Positions 40,902-49,744 of a DNA stretch of 64,000 nt are shown here, in pieces. Origin of the DNA: Clostridiales bacterium. GTDB taxonomy: Bacteria; Bacillota; Clostridia; Lachnospirales; Lachnospiraceae. The notes below the pieces were generated by a model, which was given only the letters and a program-made list of their open reading frames with translations, was not told the DNA's origin and searched no databases. Every line of letters starts with the position of its first letter. Positions within the stretch are counted from its first letter, which is position 1. The stretch covers positions 1-64,000 of the forward strand of contig JAGZHZ010000012.1 of NCBI GenBank assembly GCA_018366495.1. Direction: 5' to 3'. The position numbers and the translations under genes are program-made.

Positions 40902-42041
40902 TTAAAATTGTGTGCCATAAAGATCTGTGACAAATGTCCAGAACTCGTCTCTGTCAATATTGAATACAATCTGAACATTCTTTGATTTATAAGGTCCTTC
41001 GCCTGTTGCCCATGTTGCCGCATTTGCATAGCTGTAACTTGAGCTGTTGCAGTCGATCGCCATATCACGGAATTCTGTTTCTGTGATCAGATCAGGGCAA
41101 AGGAAGATACCTGCTGTGATTGCATCCCAGCAATAGCTGCTCTTTGTCGGATTTTCAACATAACTGTCATATACACGGTCCATAAATAACTGAGTGATCG
41201 GTGTATTGTTCTTCTCTGCCATCATATCGAATACGTCTTTCTTGATCTGAACTTTCGATGCGATATCATGAGGAACCACAACCTGATATGGGAAGTCATT
41301 ATTCAAACAGATCTGAACAGATTCCGGATCATAGAACCAGTTGAATTCACCTTCCACATTTGCGTTTCCAGGAACGTCAACTGCACCGCCCATGTAGATG
41401 ATGCCTGCCGTGTTCTCTGCAAATGTAGGATCCATCATACATGCAAGCGCTACGTTTGTACAGGCGCCTACTGCAAAGATTGTCACTTCTCCCGGATTTT
41501 CATGAACCTGCTGAATCATAAATTCTGCCGCATTCATATCTGTCTGTGCTTCTGTCTTTGAATAGCCCCAGGATTCATCCAGAAGGTCTCCAAGATCATG
41601 ATAGTTTGTCGGCTCAACATAGCTTCCCAGCTGGCGATATCCGCCGGTCCACTGGAAACCGCCGGTAAGCGGCGCATCACTTTCCAGATCACGGAATCCC
41701 ATGATCGGCACGTCTGTTCCAATGTATACAGGAATATCTGTGCGCTCGATTGCTTCAAGCTGATTTAAAATTGCATTCGTACCTGTTGCACAGATTTCAT
41801 TTCCGCCTACAGCTGTCACACCCAGAAAATCAACCCATCCTGCTGCATCTGCCTGTGCCAGGATAAACATACAATAGGCATCGTCGCCTAAATATCCCAT
41901 ATCACAGTCTAAAATAACTTTGTTCTCTTCTGCTGTTGTGGCAATACTGTAATCCTCCAATGCCGCAAAAGCCGTTGCCGGTGTAAATAAACTTCCCACC
42001 AGACCTGTCACGAGTGCCATGGATAACCATCTTTTTTTCAT
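40902..42041 (-). CDS. Secreted nucleoside hydrolase-like protein
   Basis: A 379-residue exported protein and the closest paralog of the one at 9989-11128, down to the signal peptide (PATAFAALED versus PATAFAALDD). Metal loop DCDMGYLGDD (45-54), VGACTNVALACM, WFYDPESVQICL and Trp-Asp-Ala (CWDAITAG) in place of His-Asp. It lies 112 nt downstream of another copy (42154-43317), with a GACTGCG/CGCAGTTT hairpin in the gap at 42087-42125 that could be a partial terminator or processing site. Probably in the same LacI-type regulon. Enzyme activity is inferred from fold motifs only. Confidence 0.8.
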   Translation of the reverse strand: MKKRWLSMALVTGLVGSLFTPATAFAALEDYSIATTAEENKVILDCDMGYLGDDAYCMFILAQADAAGWVDFLGVTAVGGNEICATGTNAILNQLEAIERTDIPVYIGTDVPIMGFRDLESDAPLTGGFQWTGGYRQLGSYVEPTNYHDLGDLLDESWGYSKTEAQTDMNAAEFMIQQVHENPGEVTIFAVGACTNVALACMMDPTFAENTAGIIYMGGAVDVPGNANVEGEFNWFYDPESVQICLNNDFPYQVVVPHDIASKVQIKKDVFDMMAEKNNTPITQLFMDRVYDSYVENPTKSSYCWDAITAGIFLCPDLITETEFRDMAIDCNSSSYSYANAATWATGEGPYKSKNVQIVFNIDRDEFWTFVTDLYGTQF

Positions 42042-42153
42042 GATAAATACATCTCCCTTCTCTTTTTATCTCAAAGTGATTTTTTCAAAACTGCGTTGTA
42101 TTTGACCGGTCATGCCCGCAGTCTTGTCCTCTCACATCAGATACGATAAGTTT

Positions 42154-43317
42154 TTATTCTACCTCTGTTGTCAAAATATCAACGTAGAAATCCCAGAACG
42201 CTTCTCTGTCAATGTCAAATAATACGTCGCATTTCTGTACTCCGTACGGCATTCCCTCTCCTTTTTCCACATCACGGTTGCGGGATGTCCACCAGCTCAC
42301 TACTCGTCCATAGTTCGGACCATAATTTGTATCTACATCTACATAGCGTTCCTGAATGTCTGTTGCAATTTCAGGTTTCAGCCATACAGCAGCTGTAATT
42401 GCATCCCATACAAAGCTGGAAGCATTTGGATCTTTTTCAAATCTGCCCGCCTGACCTTCTACAATCAGTTTAGAAATCTCATTGCCCTGTTTTTCTGCAA
42501 TGCGGTCATATTCCTCTTTTGTATAGAAAACAGCTTCTGCGATATCATTTGGAACAATCAGCTGATCTTTCCACTCGGAATTCAGACATACCTTGATTCC
42601 TTCCGGATCATAATACCAATTAAACTCAGCGGATGGACTGGAGTTGCCTGGGATATCTACGGCTCCGCCCATGTAGATCACACCTGCTGCATCTTCTACA
42701 ATAGTAGGATCTTTGCGGACTGCTAAAGCCATATTTGTGCCTGCCCCGATCACGAAAATTGTAACTTCTCCTGGATATTTGTGAACCTGCTCAATAATAA
42801 AATCGATTGCATGCTCATCCTGCGCCGGTGTCTCGGCATATCCGTAACGCGGTTCTGTCGGAAGATTCAGATAATCAGTCGGACGTTCTGACACATCGCA
42901 GAAATCCCCCGTCGAAAAATCCCAGTAAGCGCCGCTATACTCCGGCATTCCCCAAATCTGACTCTCTGCCTCCATATTTCTAAATCCCATCAAAGGAATA
43001 TCACATCCCATATATACCGGAATGTCTTCCCGTCCAATTAATTCCAGCTGGCGAAGAGCTGCCGTTGTTCCAGATGCAACCCAGGAGTTTCCTCCCACTG
43101 TCGTCACGCCTAAAAAATCGCACATTCCAAGACTGTCAGCCTGGCTGAGCATGAACATTACAATCGCATCATCGTTTAAGTAGCCCATATCCGTATCGAG
43201 AATCGCTCTCTTAACCGGTGCATCTGCCTGTGTCTCTTCTGCATTTACCATTGCCGGAGCCATGACGCTCGTCATCATTCCTGCTGCAAGCAGCATTGAT
43301 AAGAATCTTTTCTTCAT
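42154..43317 (-). CDS. Secreted nucleoside hydrolase-like protein
   Basis: A 387-residue exported protein. ATG at 43317 with AGGAGGAAAAG upstream; signal peptide about 1-26 (MVNAEE). Metal loop DTDMGYLNDD (41-50), VIGAGTNMALAV, WYYDPEGIKVCL and Trp-Asp-Ala (VWDAITAA). First gene of a three-gene group. Three LacI-type palindromes lie in its 350-nt leader at 43406, 43448 and 43558. Likely releases bases from purine nucleosides outside the cell, with sugar or base then imported; no importer is next to it. Confidence 0.8.
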   Translation of the reverse strand: MKKRFLSMLLAAGMMTSVMAPAMVNAEETQADAPVKRAILDTDMGYLNDDAIVMFMLSQADSLGMCDFLGVTTVGGNSWVASGTTAALRQLELIGREDIPVYMGCDIPLMGFRNMEAESQIWGMPEYSGAYWDFSTGDFCDVSERPTDYLNLPTEPRYGYAETPAQDEHAIDFIIEQVHKYPGEVTIFVIGAGTNMALAVRKDPTIVEDAAGVIYMGGAVDIPGNSSPSAEFNWYYDPEGIKVCLNSEWKDQLIVPNDIAEAVFYTKEEYDRIAEKQGNEISKLIVEGQAGRFEKDPNASSFVWDAITAAVWLKPEIATDIQERYVDVDTNYGPNYGRVVSWWTSRNRDVEKGEGMPYGVQKCDVLFDIDREAFWDFYVDILTTEVE

Positions 43318-43405
43318 ACTTCTTTTCCTCCTGTAGTTGAAACTTTTAGACTGCAGTGTTGGGTCGATCTCCTCTTTACGTCCAGCTTTCATTTTTATTG
43401 TTTTT

Positions 43406-43419
43406 TGAAATCGGTTTCA
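43406..43419. promoter_or_regulatory. LacI-type operator 1 of the hydrolase operon
   Basis: TGAAATCGGTTTCA, one mismatch from a perfect palindrome, flanked by T and A runs. It is 42 bp (four helical turns) from operator 2, so two dimers would lie on one face. Confidence 0.65.
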
Positions 43420-43447
43420 AAAATTTCAAAAAATATTTTCATAATTT

Positions 43448-43461
43448 TGAAACCGGTTTCA
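43448..43461. promoter_or_regulatory. LacI-type operator 2 of the hydrolase operon
   Basis: Perfect TGAAACCGGTTTCA, identical to the core at 11290-11303. Confidence 0.75.
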
Positions 43462-43557
43462 TTTTTTTGTGCTTCCCCCCGTAATAAAGAAATACACCAT
43501 TCTCACTGTCTTTTTGAAGGCACACACTTTTCCCCCGCTCTTTTTTCGTCATCCTTT

Positions 43558-43571
43558 TGAAACCCGTTTCA
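43558..43571. promoter_or_regulatory. LacI-type operator 3 of the hydrolase operon
   Basis: TGAAACCCGTTTCA, one base different from the perfect core. It lies 110 bp upstream of operator 2 and about 105 bp downstream of the predicted transcription start. Confidence 0.65.
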
Positions 43572-43676
43572 AAGTTTCAGAAAGTTATTCTTTTTGTTGT
43601 TGTACTATTTTTCAACATATTGACGAATTTTATTCTCGTTATATCGTGTGTATCCCACATCTTTTCTATGTATCCT

Positions 43677-43705
43677 ATACTAACACTTTCTTTTTATATT
43701 GTATA
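43677..43705 (-). promoter_or_regulatory. Promoter of the hydrolase operon
   Basis: On minus TATACA (43700-43705) and TAGTAT (43677-43682), 17 nt apart, with flanks conserved relative to the promoter at 11419-11447. The two loci thus share promoter, operator and coding sequence ancestry. The rest of 43318-43802 holds no gene. Confidence 0.65.
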
Positions 43706-43802
43706 TTGACTTATTTCCTAAATTATTTTTATATTTTTTAGTTATTTTTCACATTCTCATATCTTTTGTTTTTTGGTAATTTTTTATGTTTCCATCGCAA
43801 AA

Positions 43803-43839
43803 AAGGACGACTGCAGTTTACATAAATGCAATCGTCCTT
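43803..43839 (-). terminator. Terminator of the dapA-dapB operon
   Basis: AAGGACGACTGCA pairs with TGCAATCGTCCTT (43803-43815 with 43827-43839, one mismatch), followed on minus by TTTTTTGCG. Confidence 0.85.
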
Positions 43840-43891
43840 CTATACCTATCTTATTTATTCTGCTGTTTCCCCTGTCTCAGATTGTCTCTGA

Positions 43892-44656
43892 CTATGCTTC
43901 CTGATTGATTACATCGCTCATGTGATAGTAACCTGCCGGTTTTCCCGCCAGATATTTCGCAGCCTGAACAGCGCCTTTGGCAAATACAGCTTTTGAGTAT
44001 GCTGTATGTTTAAACTCAATCACCTCATCCATGCCTGCAAAGATCACCTCATGTTCTCCAACAATGTTTCCGCCGCGCACTGCCGAGATTCCGATCTCTT
44101 TGCTGTCACGTTTCTGTCTGTTCTGGCTTCTGTCAAATACATAATGATATTCATTTCCAAGAGCTTCATTCAGACTGTCAGCCATTGCAAGAGCTGTTCC
44201 GCTCGGTGCATCCACTTTCAGATTGTGATGCTTTTCTACGATTTCCATGTCAAATCCAGCCGGAGCCAGAACTTTTGCTGCCTCTGCGAGCAATTTTAAC
44301 AAAGTATTCACCCCAAGAGACATATTTGCTGATTTCAGCACAGCCGTCTTTTTGCTAATCTCCTCAATCCGTACAGTCTGCTCTTCGCTCAGTCCCGTTG
44401 TACACAATACGACCGGCATCTTTTTCTCTTCACAGTAGTCAAGCAATGCGTCCGTTGCCTTCGGAGATGCAAAATCAATCACAACATCTGCATCCACATT
44501 ACATTCTTTTAAACTTTTAAAGACTGGATATCCATTGTCTTTGCTGTCTGTGAGATCAATCCCTGCCACGATCTGAGCATCCGAGTCTTCCTTTATGATT
44601 CCTGTTATAACCTGACCCATATGACCGTTGCATCCGTGCATAATCACTCTTACCAT
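43892..44656 (-). CDS. dapB: 4-hydroxy-tetrahydrodipicolinate reductase
   Basis: A 254-residue NAD(P)H-dependent reductase of lysine and diaminopimelate synthesis. The nucleotide-binding glycine motif is GCNGHMGQ (8-15), with VVIDFASP and LCTTGLSEEQ following; the catalytic signature EKHHNLKVDAPSGTA is at about 143-157. AAGGGG precedes the ATG. It is 17 nt downstream of dapA in a lysine-riboswitch operon. Dipicolinate for spores also branches from this product. Confidence 0.97.
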   Translation of the reverse strand: MVRVIMHGCNGHMGQVITGIIKEDSDAQIVAGIDLTDSKDNGYPVFKSLKECNVDADVVIDFASPKATDALLDYCEEKKMPVVLCTTGLSEEQTVRIEEISKKTAVLKSANMSLGVNTLLKLLAEAAKVLAPAGFDMEIVEKHHNLKVDAPSGTALAMADSLNEALGNEYHYVFDRSQNRQKRDSKEIGISAVRGGNIVGEHEVIFAGMDEVIEFKHTAYSKAVFAKGAVQAAKYLAGKPAGYYHMSDVINQEA

Positions 44657-44672
44657 TCTTTTTATCCCCTTT

Positions 44673-45563
44673 TTATTTTACATCAATTCCAAATTTAATC
44701 AGTTCCTGTTTCAGCATCTCTGCATGAGCTTCCTCAATCTCACACAGCGGAGAACGAAGAGGACCTGCTTCTTTTCCCATCAGATTCAATGCTGCTTTTA
44801 CAGGGATCGGATTCACTTCACAGAACAGCGCCTCCGCAAGAGGCAGCGCTTTCAACTGAAGTTCACAGCTTTCTTTTACTTTTCCTTCCATGTACAGTTT
44901 TACAATATCATGTGTCTGTCTAGGCGCCACGTTGGAGAGAACAGAGATGACACCGATTCCCCCAAGGGACAGAATCGGCACGATCTGATCATCATTTCCA
45001 GAGTACAGATCAATACATCCGTCCGCAAGCTGCATCAGTTTTGCCACCTGTGAAATATTTCCGCTTGCCTCTTTGATTCCTACGATATTTTCTACATTTT
45101 TCGCCAGTGTCACAGCTGTCTCCGGAAGAATGTTGCATCCTGTTCTGCTTGGAACATTATACATGATAATCGGCAGTTTTACTGAATTTGCAATAGTTGT
45201 ATAATGCGCAATCAGACCTTTCTGTGTCGCCTTATTGTAATATGGCGTCACAACCAGCAGACCGTCTGCTCCCAGTTTCTCTGCTTCCTGTGACAGATAA
45301 ACTGCTGTCTCTGTATAATTAGATCCTGTCCCGGCAACTACCGGAATTCTCTTATTCACTTTTTTAATTGCATATTCAATCACACTCAGATGTTCCTCAT
45401 GTGACATACATGCAGATTCTCCTGTCGTACCGCAAATAATGATGGCATCTGTGCCGCCTGCAATCTGTTCCTCGATCAATTCTCCCAGTTTTTCATAATA
45501 GATATCGCCGTTTTCTTTCATAGGTGTCACAATCGCCACGCCAGCTCCTGTAAAAATTGCCAT
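44673..45563 (-). CDS. dapA: 4-hydroxy-tetrahydrodipicolinate synthase
   Basis: A 296-residue TIM-barrel aldolase condensing pyruvate and aspartate semialdehyde, the first step committed to lysine. GTTGES (46-51) binds substrate, YNVPSRTG carries the proton-relay Tyr (about 137), and GIKEASG has the Schiff-base Lys (about 165). A GGAGG-type site precedes the ATG. First gene of the dapA-dapB operon; its leader contains a lysine riboswitch, a terminator and a structured repeat. Confidence 0.97.
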   Translation of the reverse strand: MAIFTGAGVAIVTPMKENGDIYYEKLGELIEEQIAGGTDAIIICGTTGESACMSHEEHLSVIEYAIKKVNKRIPVVAGTGSNYTETAVYLSQEAEKLGADGLLVVTPYYNKATQKGLIAHYTTIANSVKLPIIMYNVPSRTGCNILPETAVTLAKNVENIVGIKEASGNISQVAKLMQLADGCIDLYSGNDDQIVPILSLGGIGVISVLSNVAPRQTHDIVKLYMEGKVKESCELQLKALPLAEALFCEVNPIPVKAALNLMGKEAGPLRSPLCEIEEAHAEMLKQELIKFGIDVK

Positions 45564-45671
45564 ACTTTTTTCCTCCTTAAAATCATAAAAGAATCTCGTC
45601 GTATAAAAGTGTATGTTTTCTATGTTTTATCCATACCGCATTCACGCGGCAGTCAAATACTGAAAAGGAAC

Positions 45672-45804
45672 AAAGAATCTCACTTGCAAGATTCTCTGCC
45701 TGCGGCAGGCCGCATCAGCGGCATATTTCCATTCCGCCGCAGTGCGGTCCTCGCGGAGCGTTTTTACTTTACCAGAAAATGAAATTTCCTATAAAGTAAA
45801 AAAA
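45672..45804 (-). repeat. Structured interspersed repeat, copy A
   Basis: A 133-nt element that recurs at 53747-53878 in the same orientation. On minus it folds into four hairpins: a TTTTTACTTTA/TAAAGTAAAAA stem that begins in the T-run of the preceding terminator, a GACCGCA..GCGGC/GCCGC..TGCGG stem, GCCTG..CAGGC, and AGAATCT..AGATTCT. Stems differ from copy B by paired changes (see findings). In the dapA leader between the riboswitch terminator and the start codon. Confidence 0.7.
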
Positions 45805-45805
45805 C

Positions 45806-45829
45806 AGGGTCAGACGGAAGTCTGCCCCT
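45806..45829 (-). terminator. Lysine riboswitch terminator
   Basis: AGGGTCAGAC (45806-45815) pairs with GTCTGCCCCT (45820-45829) around GGAA, with TTTTTTTAC following on minus. Expression platform of the lysine riboswitch. Confidence 0.85.
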
Positions 45830-45867
45830 AAAGAATACATGTATTTTCTCCGTATCATTATTCTTTT

Positions 45868-45989
45868 AGATAGCTCTCCATCACAATTTTGATGACAGTC
45901 ACACGATTCTTCATCGATGTGCCCAGGCTTCAGGAAGCAGAATCCCTCTACCTTCGGCGTTTTTCCCTTTCCCCAGTCCTCCTCTATCT
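45868..45989 (-). ncRNA. Lysine riboswitch (L box)
   Basis: The minus strand has the conserved aptamer parts: AGATAGAGG at the 5' strand of the closing helix, GGGAAAGGG, ACGCCGAAGG, GGGCAC region, GACTGTCATC, and GGAGAGCTATCT closing. It lies upstream of dapA-dapB with a terminator 40 nt on. Lysine binding should end transcription. A TATAAT on minus at 46073-46078 is the likely -10 of its promoter. Confidence 0.93.
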
Positions 45990-46255
45990 CTGCCATATCA
46001 GACTGCCTACTCATGAAATACGCGACCTCTATCTACTTATGCTCTTGAAGCATCCCTTGATTTTTGTACCATATTATACGCACAATAGGGCATACTTTTC
46101 ATCCTCTTTTGACTGCTCTCACAGAACATTCCATGAGACTCCGCCATGAATTTATAACTGCCGTAATCTGTACGGCAAATAAGATTTAATACAATGTTTC
46201 AAAATAACTATAGCATTATTGAAAACCCTTGTCAACTTCTCTTTTTTTGCTTTTT

Positions 46256-46741
46256 TTATCTTCTCTGAATCAGCTCCGTCACTGCATCTGCGTATTCCCA
46301 GAGAGACTCCTGACGAGGAATACCAGTCAAAATCAGACTCATATTTTCATCTCTGGAAGTGATAAGCGATTTTACCTCTTCTTCTGTAATAATTCCTTTT
46401 TCTATAAGTCCAAGCACCTCATCCAGAATTAAAATATCACATTCCTGTGTGACCATTACTTTTTTGGCAAAGTTCCATCCATTTCGTATATTTTGCGCTT
46501 CTTCTGCCTGTTCTTCCTGCGTCAGATTACTGAAAGCACAGTCTGCTTTCTGAAAACGAAACAACTTAATCTCAGGCTCCAGTCTCTCAATAAACCGTAT
46601 CTCTTCGCTCAGTTTTTCTTTCAGGAACTGAATAATAAAAACATTTTTTCCCATAGATGCGGCTCGAATTGCCTGACCAATCGCAGCAGTCGTTTTTCCT
46701 TTTCCCTCTCCGCAAAATATATGTACATACCCTTTATCCAT
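46256..46741 (-). CDS. cobO: Cob(I)yrinic acid a,c-diamide adenosyltransferase
   Basis: A 161-residue P-loop enzyme of the BtuR/CobO type that moves the adenosyl group of ATP to cob(I)alamin or its precursors. GEGKGKTTAAIG (about 11-22) is the P-loop, ILILDEVLGLIEKG the Walker B region, and RQESLWEYADAVTEL the conserved end. Start at 46741 is placed 6 nt after GAGG; two further in-frame codons lie just upstream. Supports adenosylcobalamin-dependent fermentation. The 100 bp downstream of the SSB-like gene before it holds no other feature. Confidence 0.92.
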   Translation of the reverse strand: MDKGYVHIFCGEGKGKTTAAIGQAIRAASMGKNVFIIQFLKEKLSEEIRFIERLEPEIKLFRFQKADCAFSNLTQEEQAEEAQNIRNGWNFAKKVMVTQECDILILDEVLGLIEKGIITEEEVKSLITSRDENMSLILTGIPRQESLWEYADAVTELIQRR

Positions 46742-46847
46742 CATGCACCTCACATATGCTCGTTTGTTTTATTTTCTATATCATGTTCTGGATTTCCACT
46801 GCTATTTTGCCCTTATACTACTACATACCTCAAAATAATGCAAGATT

Positions 46848-47474
46848 TTATTCCAAATATTCCATTTTGCTTACGGAAACTTCATATGCTGTGCGCCGCT
46901 CTGTCACTTCTCCTTCCAGCTTTTTCACATATTCACGGCTCTGGATTCTGCCCCATATCTGCACATGACCACCGACCTCAAATCCTGATGTAAAGCGCGC
47001 ATTTCTTCCCCAGCTGATACATGGTATATAATCGGATTTGCCATACGGACGATTCACCGCAATCAGCATATCTGCGATTTCCCTTCCAAGAGGCGTTTTT
47101 CTGTAGATCGGAGGCTTACAGATATAGCCGTCGAGAAAGATCTGATTACTTTTTACTTTGTCATCTTCCTCCTCCACAAATGTCACTTCTCTTGCAAAGA
47201 CGGACAGTACCAGTCTGTTTTTCTTTTCCTCATGGCGGTTATAGGATCGGAATTGTCCTGTCACCTGGATAAACTCGCCTTTGTAATCCTGAGTGACGTC
47301 GATCAGTCTCTCCGAAATCATAACAGGAATGCGGTCTGCTGATGCGCTGAGACGTTTTATGGACACATCTACCATATAAAACCCTTCTCCAAACACTTCA
47401 TGACTGAACATGAAATCGGATACAATCTCTCCTACAATCGAAACCTGGTTGTTTTCAATAATCTTATCTGCCAT
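46848..47474 (-). CDS. Single-strand-binding-protein-like OB-fold protein
   Basis: A 208-residue protein with two SSB-like OB segments: NNQVSIVGEIVSDFMFSHEVFGEGFYMVDVSI-type start (split here as NNQVSIVGEIVSD and GFYMVDVSIKRLS) and a second unit at about 105-205 with FLDGYICKPPIYRKTPLGRE, ISWGRNARF and GHVQIWGRIQSREY. Unlike housekeeping SSB it lacks the acidic DDDIPF-type tail. It may coat DNA under special conditions or act in repair or competence. GGGAG lies about 12 nt before the ATG. Confidence 0.75.
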   Translation of the reverse strand: MADKIIENNQVSIVGEIVSDFMFSHEVFGEGFYMVDVSIKRLSASADRIPVMISERLIDVTQDYKGEFIQVTGQFRSYNRHEEKKNRLVLSVFAREVTFVEEEDDKVKSNQIFLDGYICKPPIYRKTPLGREIADMLIAVNRPYGKSDYIPCISWGRNARFTSGFEVGGHVQIWGRIQSREYVKKLEGEVTERRTAYEVSVSKMEYLE

Positions 47475-47498
47475 AACAAAATGTGCTCCCTTCTGCTT

Positions 47499-47717
47499 TT
47501 AAAGTATCTTTTTTATCCGCCGTCTGTTCTGAAACGGACATTTGGACTCCGCCTTTGCGTGTACCTCTGGTGTCATTCTTTCCTCACGAACATCCTGACG
47601 ATCTATAAATATGTTTATTCTCCCATTTTGCACATTAGAACTTTCCTGTCCAAGAATCGTAAGACAGGCTTCGACCATGCATGTCTGATTCGATCGTTTT
47701 TTGTGAATCGCACACAT
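47499..47717 (-). CDS. Possible small protein upstream of the SSB-like gene
   Basis: A 72-residue basic reading frame beginning at an ATG with AGGG close upstream and ending 24 nt before the SSB-like gene. It contains two Cys in the first half and a Lys/Arg-rich C-terminus. I recognise no family. It might be a real small gene in this operon, or a chance frame in the leader. Confidence 0.3.
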   Translation of the reverse strand: MCAIHKKRSNQTCMVEACLTILGQESSNVQNGRINIFIDRQDVREERMTPEVHAKAESKCPFQNRRRIKKIL

Positions 47718-47754
47718 TTTTCCCTGTAAAGAATCTGTATCTTTTAACTTCTGC

Positions 47755-47782
47755 TTGTAATCTGGGCAAAATGTGATAGAAT
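47755..47782 (+). promoter_or_regulatory. typA promoter
   Basis: TTGTAA (47755-47760) and TAGAAT (47777-47782) are 16 nt apart, giving a leader of about 55 nt before the typA start. Confidence 0.55.
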
Positions 47783-47843
47783 AAAAAAGTTGTTATTAAT
47801 TATTGTTTATTCGTAGAGTTATTGTAAAAAGGAAGAACAAAAA

Positions 47844-49670
47844 ATGAAAAGAGAAGACATCCGTAATATCGCAATTATCGCCCATGTCGATCATGGCAAG
47901 ACCACTCTGGTAGATGAATTGCTGAAACAAAGCGGCGTATTCCGTGCAAATCAGGAAGTTGCCGACCGTGTTATGGACTCTAATGCGATTGAGAGAGAAC
48001 GCGGAATTACGATTTTATCAAAAAATACTGCTGTTTTTTATAAAAATACAAAAATTAACATCATCGACACTCCTGGACACGCAGATTTCGGCGGCGAAGT
48101 AGAACGTGTCTTAAAAATGGTAAACGGTGTAATCCTTGTTGTCGATGCATTTGAAGGTTCTATGCCGCAGACCAGATTTGTTCTGCAAAGAGCGCTTGAT
48201 CTTGATCTGCCTGTTATTGTCTGCATCAATAAAATTGACCGCCCTGAGGCTCGCCCGAACGAAGTGATCGATGAAGTCTTAGAACTTTTGATGGATCTGG
48301 ATGCCTCTGATGAACAGCTTGACTGCCCGTTCATTTTTGCATCCGCAAAGGCAGGATATGCAGTCAGAGATCTGGCTGACGATCCAAAAGATATGACGCC
48401 TTTATTTGAAACTATCTTAGATTATATTCCAGCGCCGGAAGGCGATCAGGAAGGCGGCACACAGGTTTTAATCAGCACAATCGACTACAATGAATATGTC
48501 GGACGAATCGGAGTCGGAAAAGTAGACCGCGGTACCATCAAGGTAAACCAGGATTGTCTGCTCGTCAACCATCATGAGCCTGACAAACAGCGCAGAGTAA
48601 AAATCAGCAAGCTGTATGAATTCGATGGTCTGAATAAAGTGGAAGTTTCTGAAGCCACAATCGGTTCTATCGTCGCAATATCCGGTATCTCTGATCTCCA
48701 TATCGGTGACACGCTTTGCTCTCTGGAATCTCCTGAGGCGATCCCATTCCAGAAAATTTCCGAGCCTACAATTGCCATGCACTTTATCGTCAATGACAGT
48801 CCACTCGCCGGAAAAGAAGGAAAATTCGTCACATCCAGACATTTAAGAGACCGTCTTTTCCGTGAATTAAACACAGATGTCAGCCTTCGTGTCGAAGAAA
48901 CTGAAACAACAGAGTCGTTCAAGGTTTCCGGCCGCGGAGAGCTTCATCTTTCTGTCCTGATTGAAAATATGCGCCGTGAAGGATATGAATTTGCTGTCAG
49001 CAAAGCAGAAGTTCTGTACAAAAAAGATGAGCGCGGCAAACTGTTAGAGCCTATGGAACTGGCTTACATCGATGTTCCAGAAGAATTCTCCGGTACGGTC
49101 ATTCAAAAATTAAGTCTCAGAAAAGGAGAGCTTCAGGGAATGAGCATCTCTCCAAATGGAACCGCCCGCCTTGAATTTTCTATTCCTGCCCGCGGACTGA
49201 TCGGATACCGTGGAGAGTTTATGACAGACACAAAAGGAAATGGTATTTTAAATACAAGTTTCGACGGATACGGCCCATATAAGGGAGATATCCAGTACCG
49301 CAAACAGGGATCTCTGATTGCATTTGAATCTGGAGAATCTGTGACTTACGGTCTGTTTAACGCCCAGGAACGCGGTACATTATTTATCGGACCTGGTGAG
49401 AAAGTTTACGCTGGTATGGTCATCGGTCAGAATGGAAAAGCAGAAGACATTGAGCTGAATGTCTGCAAGATGAAACATCTGACAAATACGCGTGCTTCCG
49501 GCTCTGATGATGCCCTGAAGCTGACGCCGCCGCGTATCTTAAGTCTGGAACAGGCTCTTGACTTTATTGAGAATGATGAACTTCTCGAGGTTACGCCAAA
49601 GAGTTTAAGAATTCGCAAAAAGATTCTTGACCCGACGATGCGTAAACGTGCTGCAATGAATCGCAAATAA
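47844..49670 (+). CDS. typA: Ribosome-associated GTPase TypA/BipA
   Basis: A 608-residue translational GTPase. G1 is AHVDHGKTTL (about 12-21), switch II/G3 is DTPGHADFGGEV (about 73-84), G4 is NKIDRP (about 127-132) and the C-terminal BipA region has the RGLIGYRGEF loop (about 450). It assists 50S assembly and translation under cold and other stress. AAGGAAG precedes the ATG. Full length and monocistronic, with a terminator at 49690. Confidence 0.97.
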   Translation: MKREDIRNIAIIAHVDHGKTTLVDELLKQSGVFRANQEVADRVMDSNAIERERGITILSKNTAVFYKNTKINIIDTPGHADFGGEVERVLKMVNGVILVVDAFEGSMPQTRFVLQRALDLDLPVIVCINKIDRPEARPNEVIDEVLELLMDLDASDEQLDCPFIFASAKAGYAVRDLADDPKDMTPLFETILDYIPAPEGDQEGGTQVLISTIDYNEYVGRIGVGKVDRGTIKVNQDCLLVNHHEPDKQRRVKISKLYEFDGLNKVEVSEATIGSIVAISGISDLHIGDTLCSLESPEAIPFQKISEPTIAMHFIVNDSPLAGKEGKFVTSRHLRDRLFRELNTDVSLRVEETETTESFKVSGRGELHLSVLIENMRREGYEFAVSKAEVLYKKDERGKLLEPMELAYIDVPEEFSGTVIQKLSLRKGELQGMSISPNGTARLEFSIPARGLIGYRGEFMTDTKGNGILNTSFDGYGPYKGDIQYRKQGSLIAFESGESVTYGLFNAQERGTLFIGPGEKVYAGMVIGQNGKAEDIELNVCKMKHLTNTRASGSDDALKLTPPRILSLEQALDFIENDELLEVTPKSLRIRKKILDPTMRKRAAMNRK

Positions 49671-49689
49671 AAAACTGAAAATAAAAAGC

Positions 49690-49744
49690 AGACAGTTTTT
49701 GCAGAAAAACATAATCCGTTTTCAGCGAAAACTGTCTTTTTTTT
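49690..49744 (+). terminator. typA terminator
   Basis: AGACAGTTTT (from 49690) pairs with AAAACTGTCT (49728-49737), followed by a run of T to 49744. It abuts the end of the convergent spoIIR gene. Confidence 0.85.

Noticed and set aside
45769..46014. Minus-strand 81-codon open frame upstream of dapA
   Set aside because: It lies across the lysine riboswitch and its terminator; the RNA structure explains the sequence and there is no family match.
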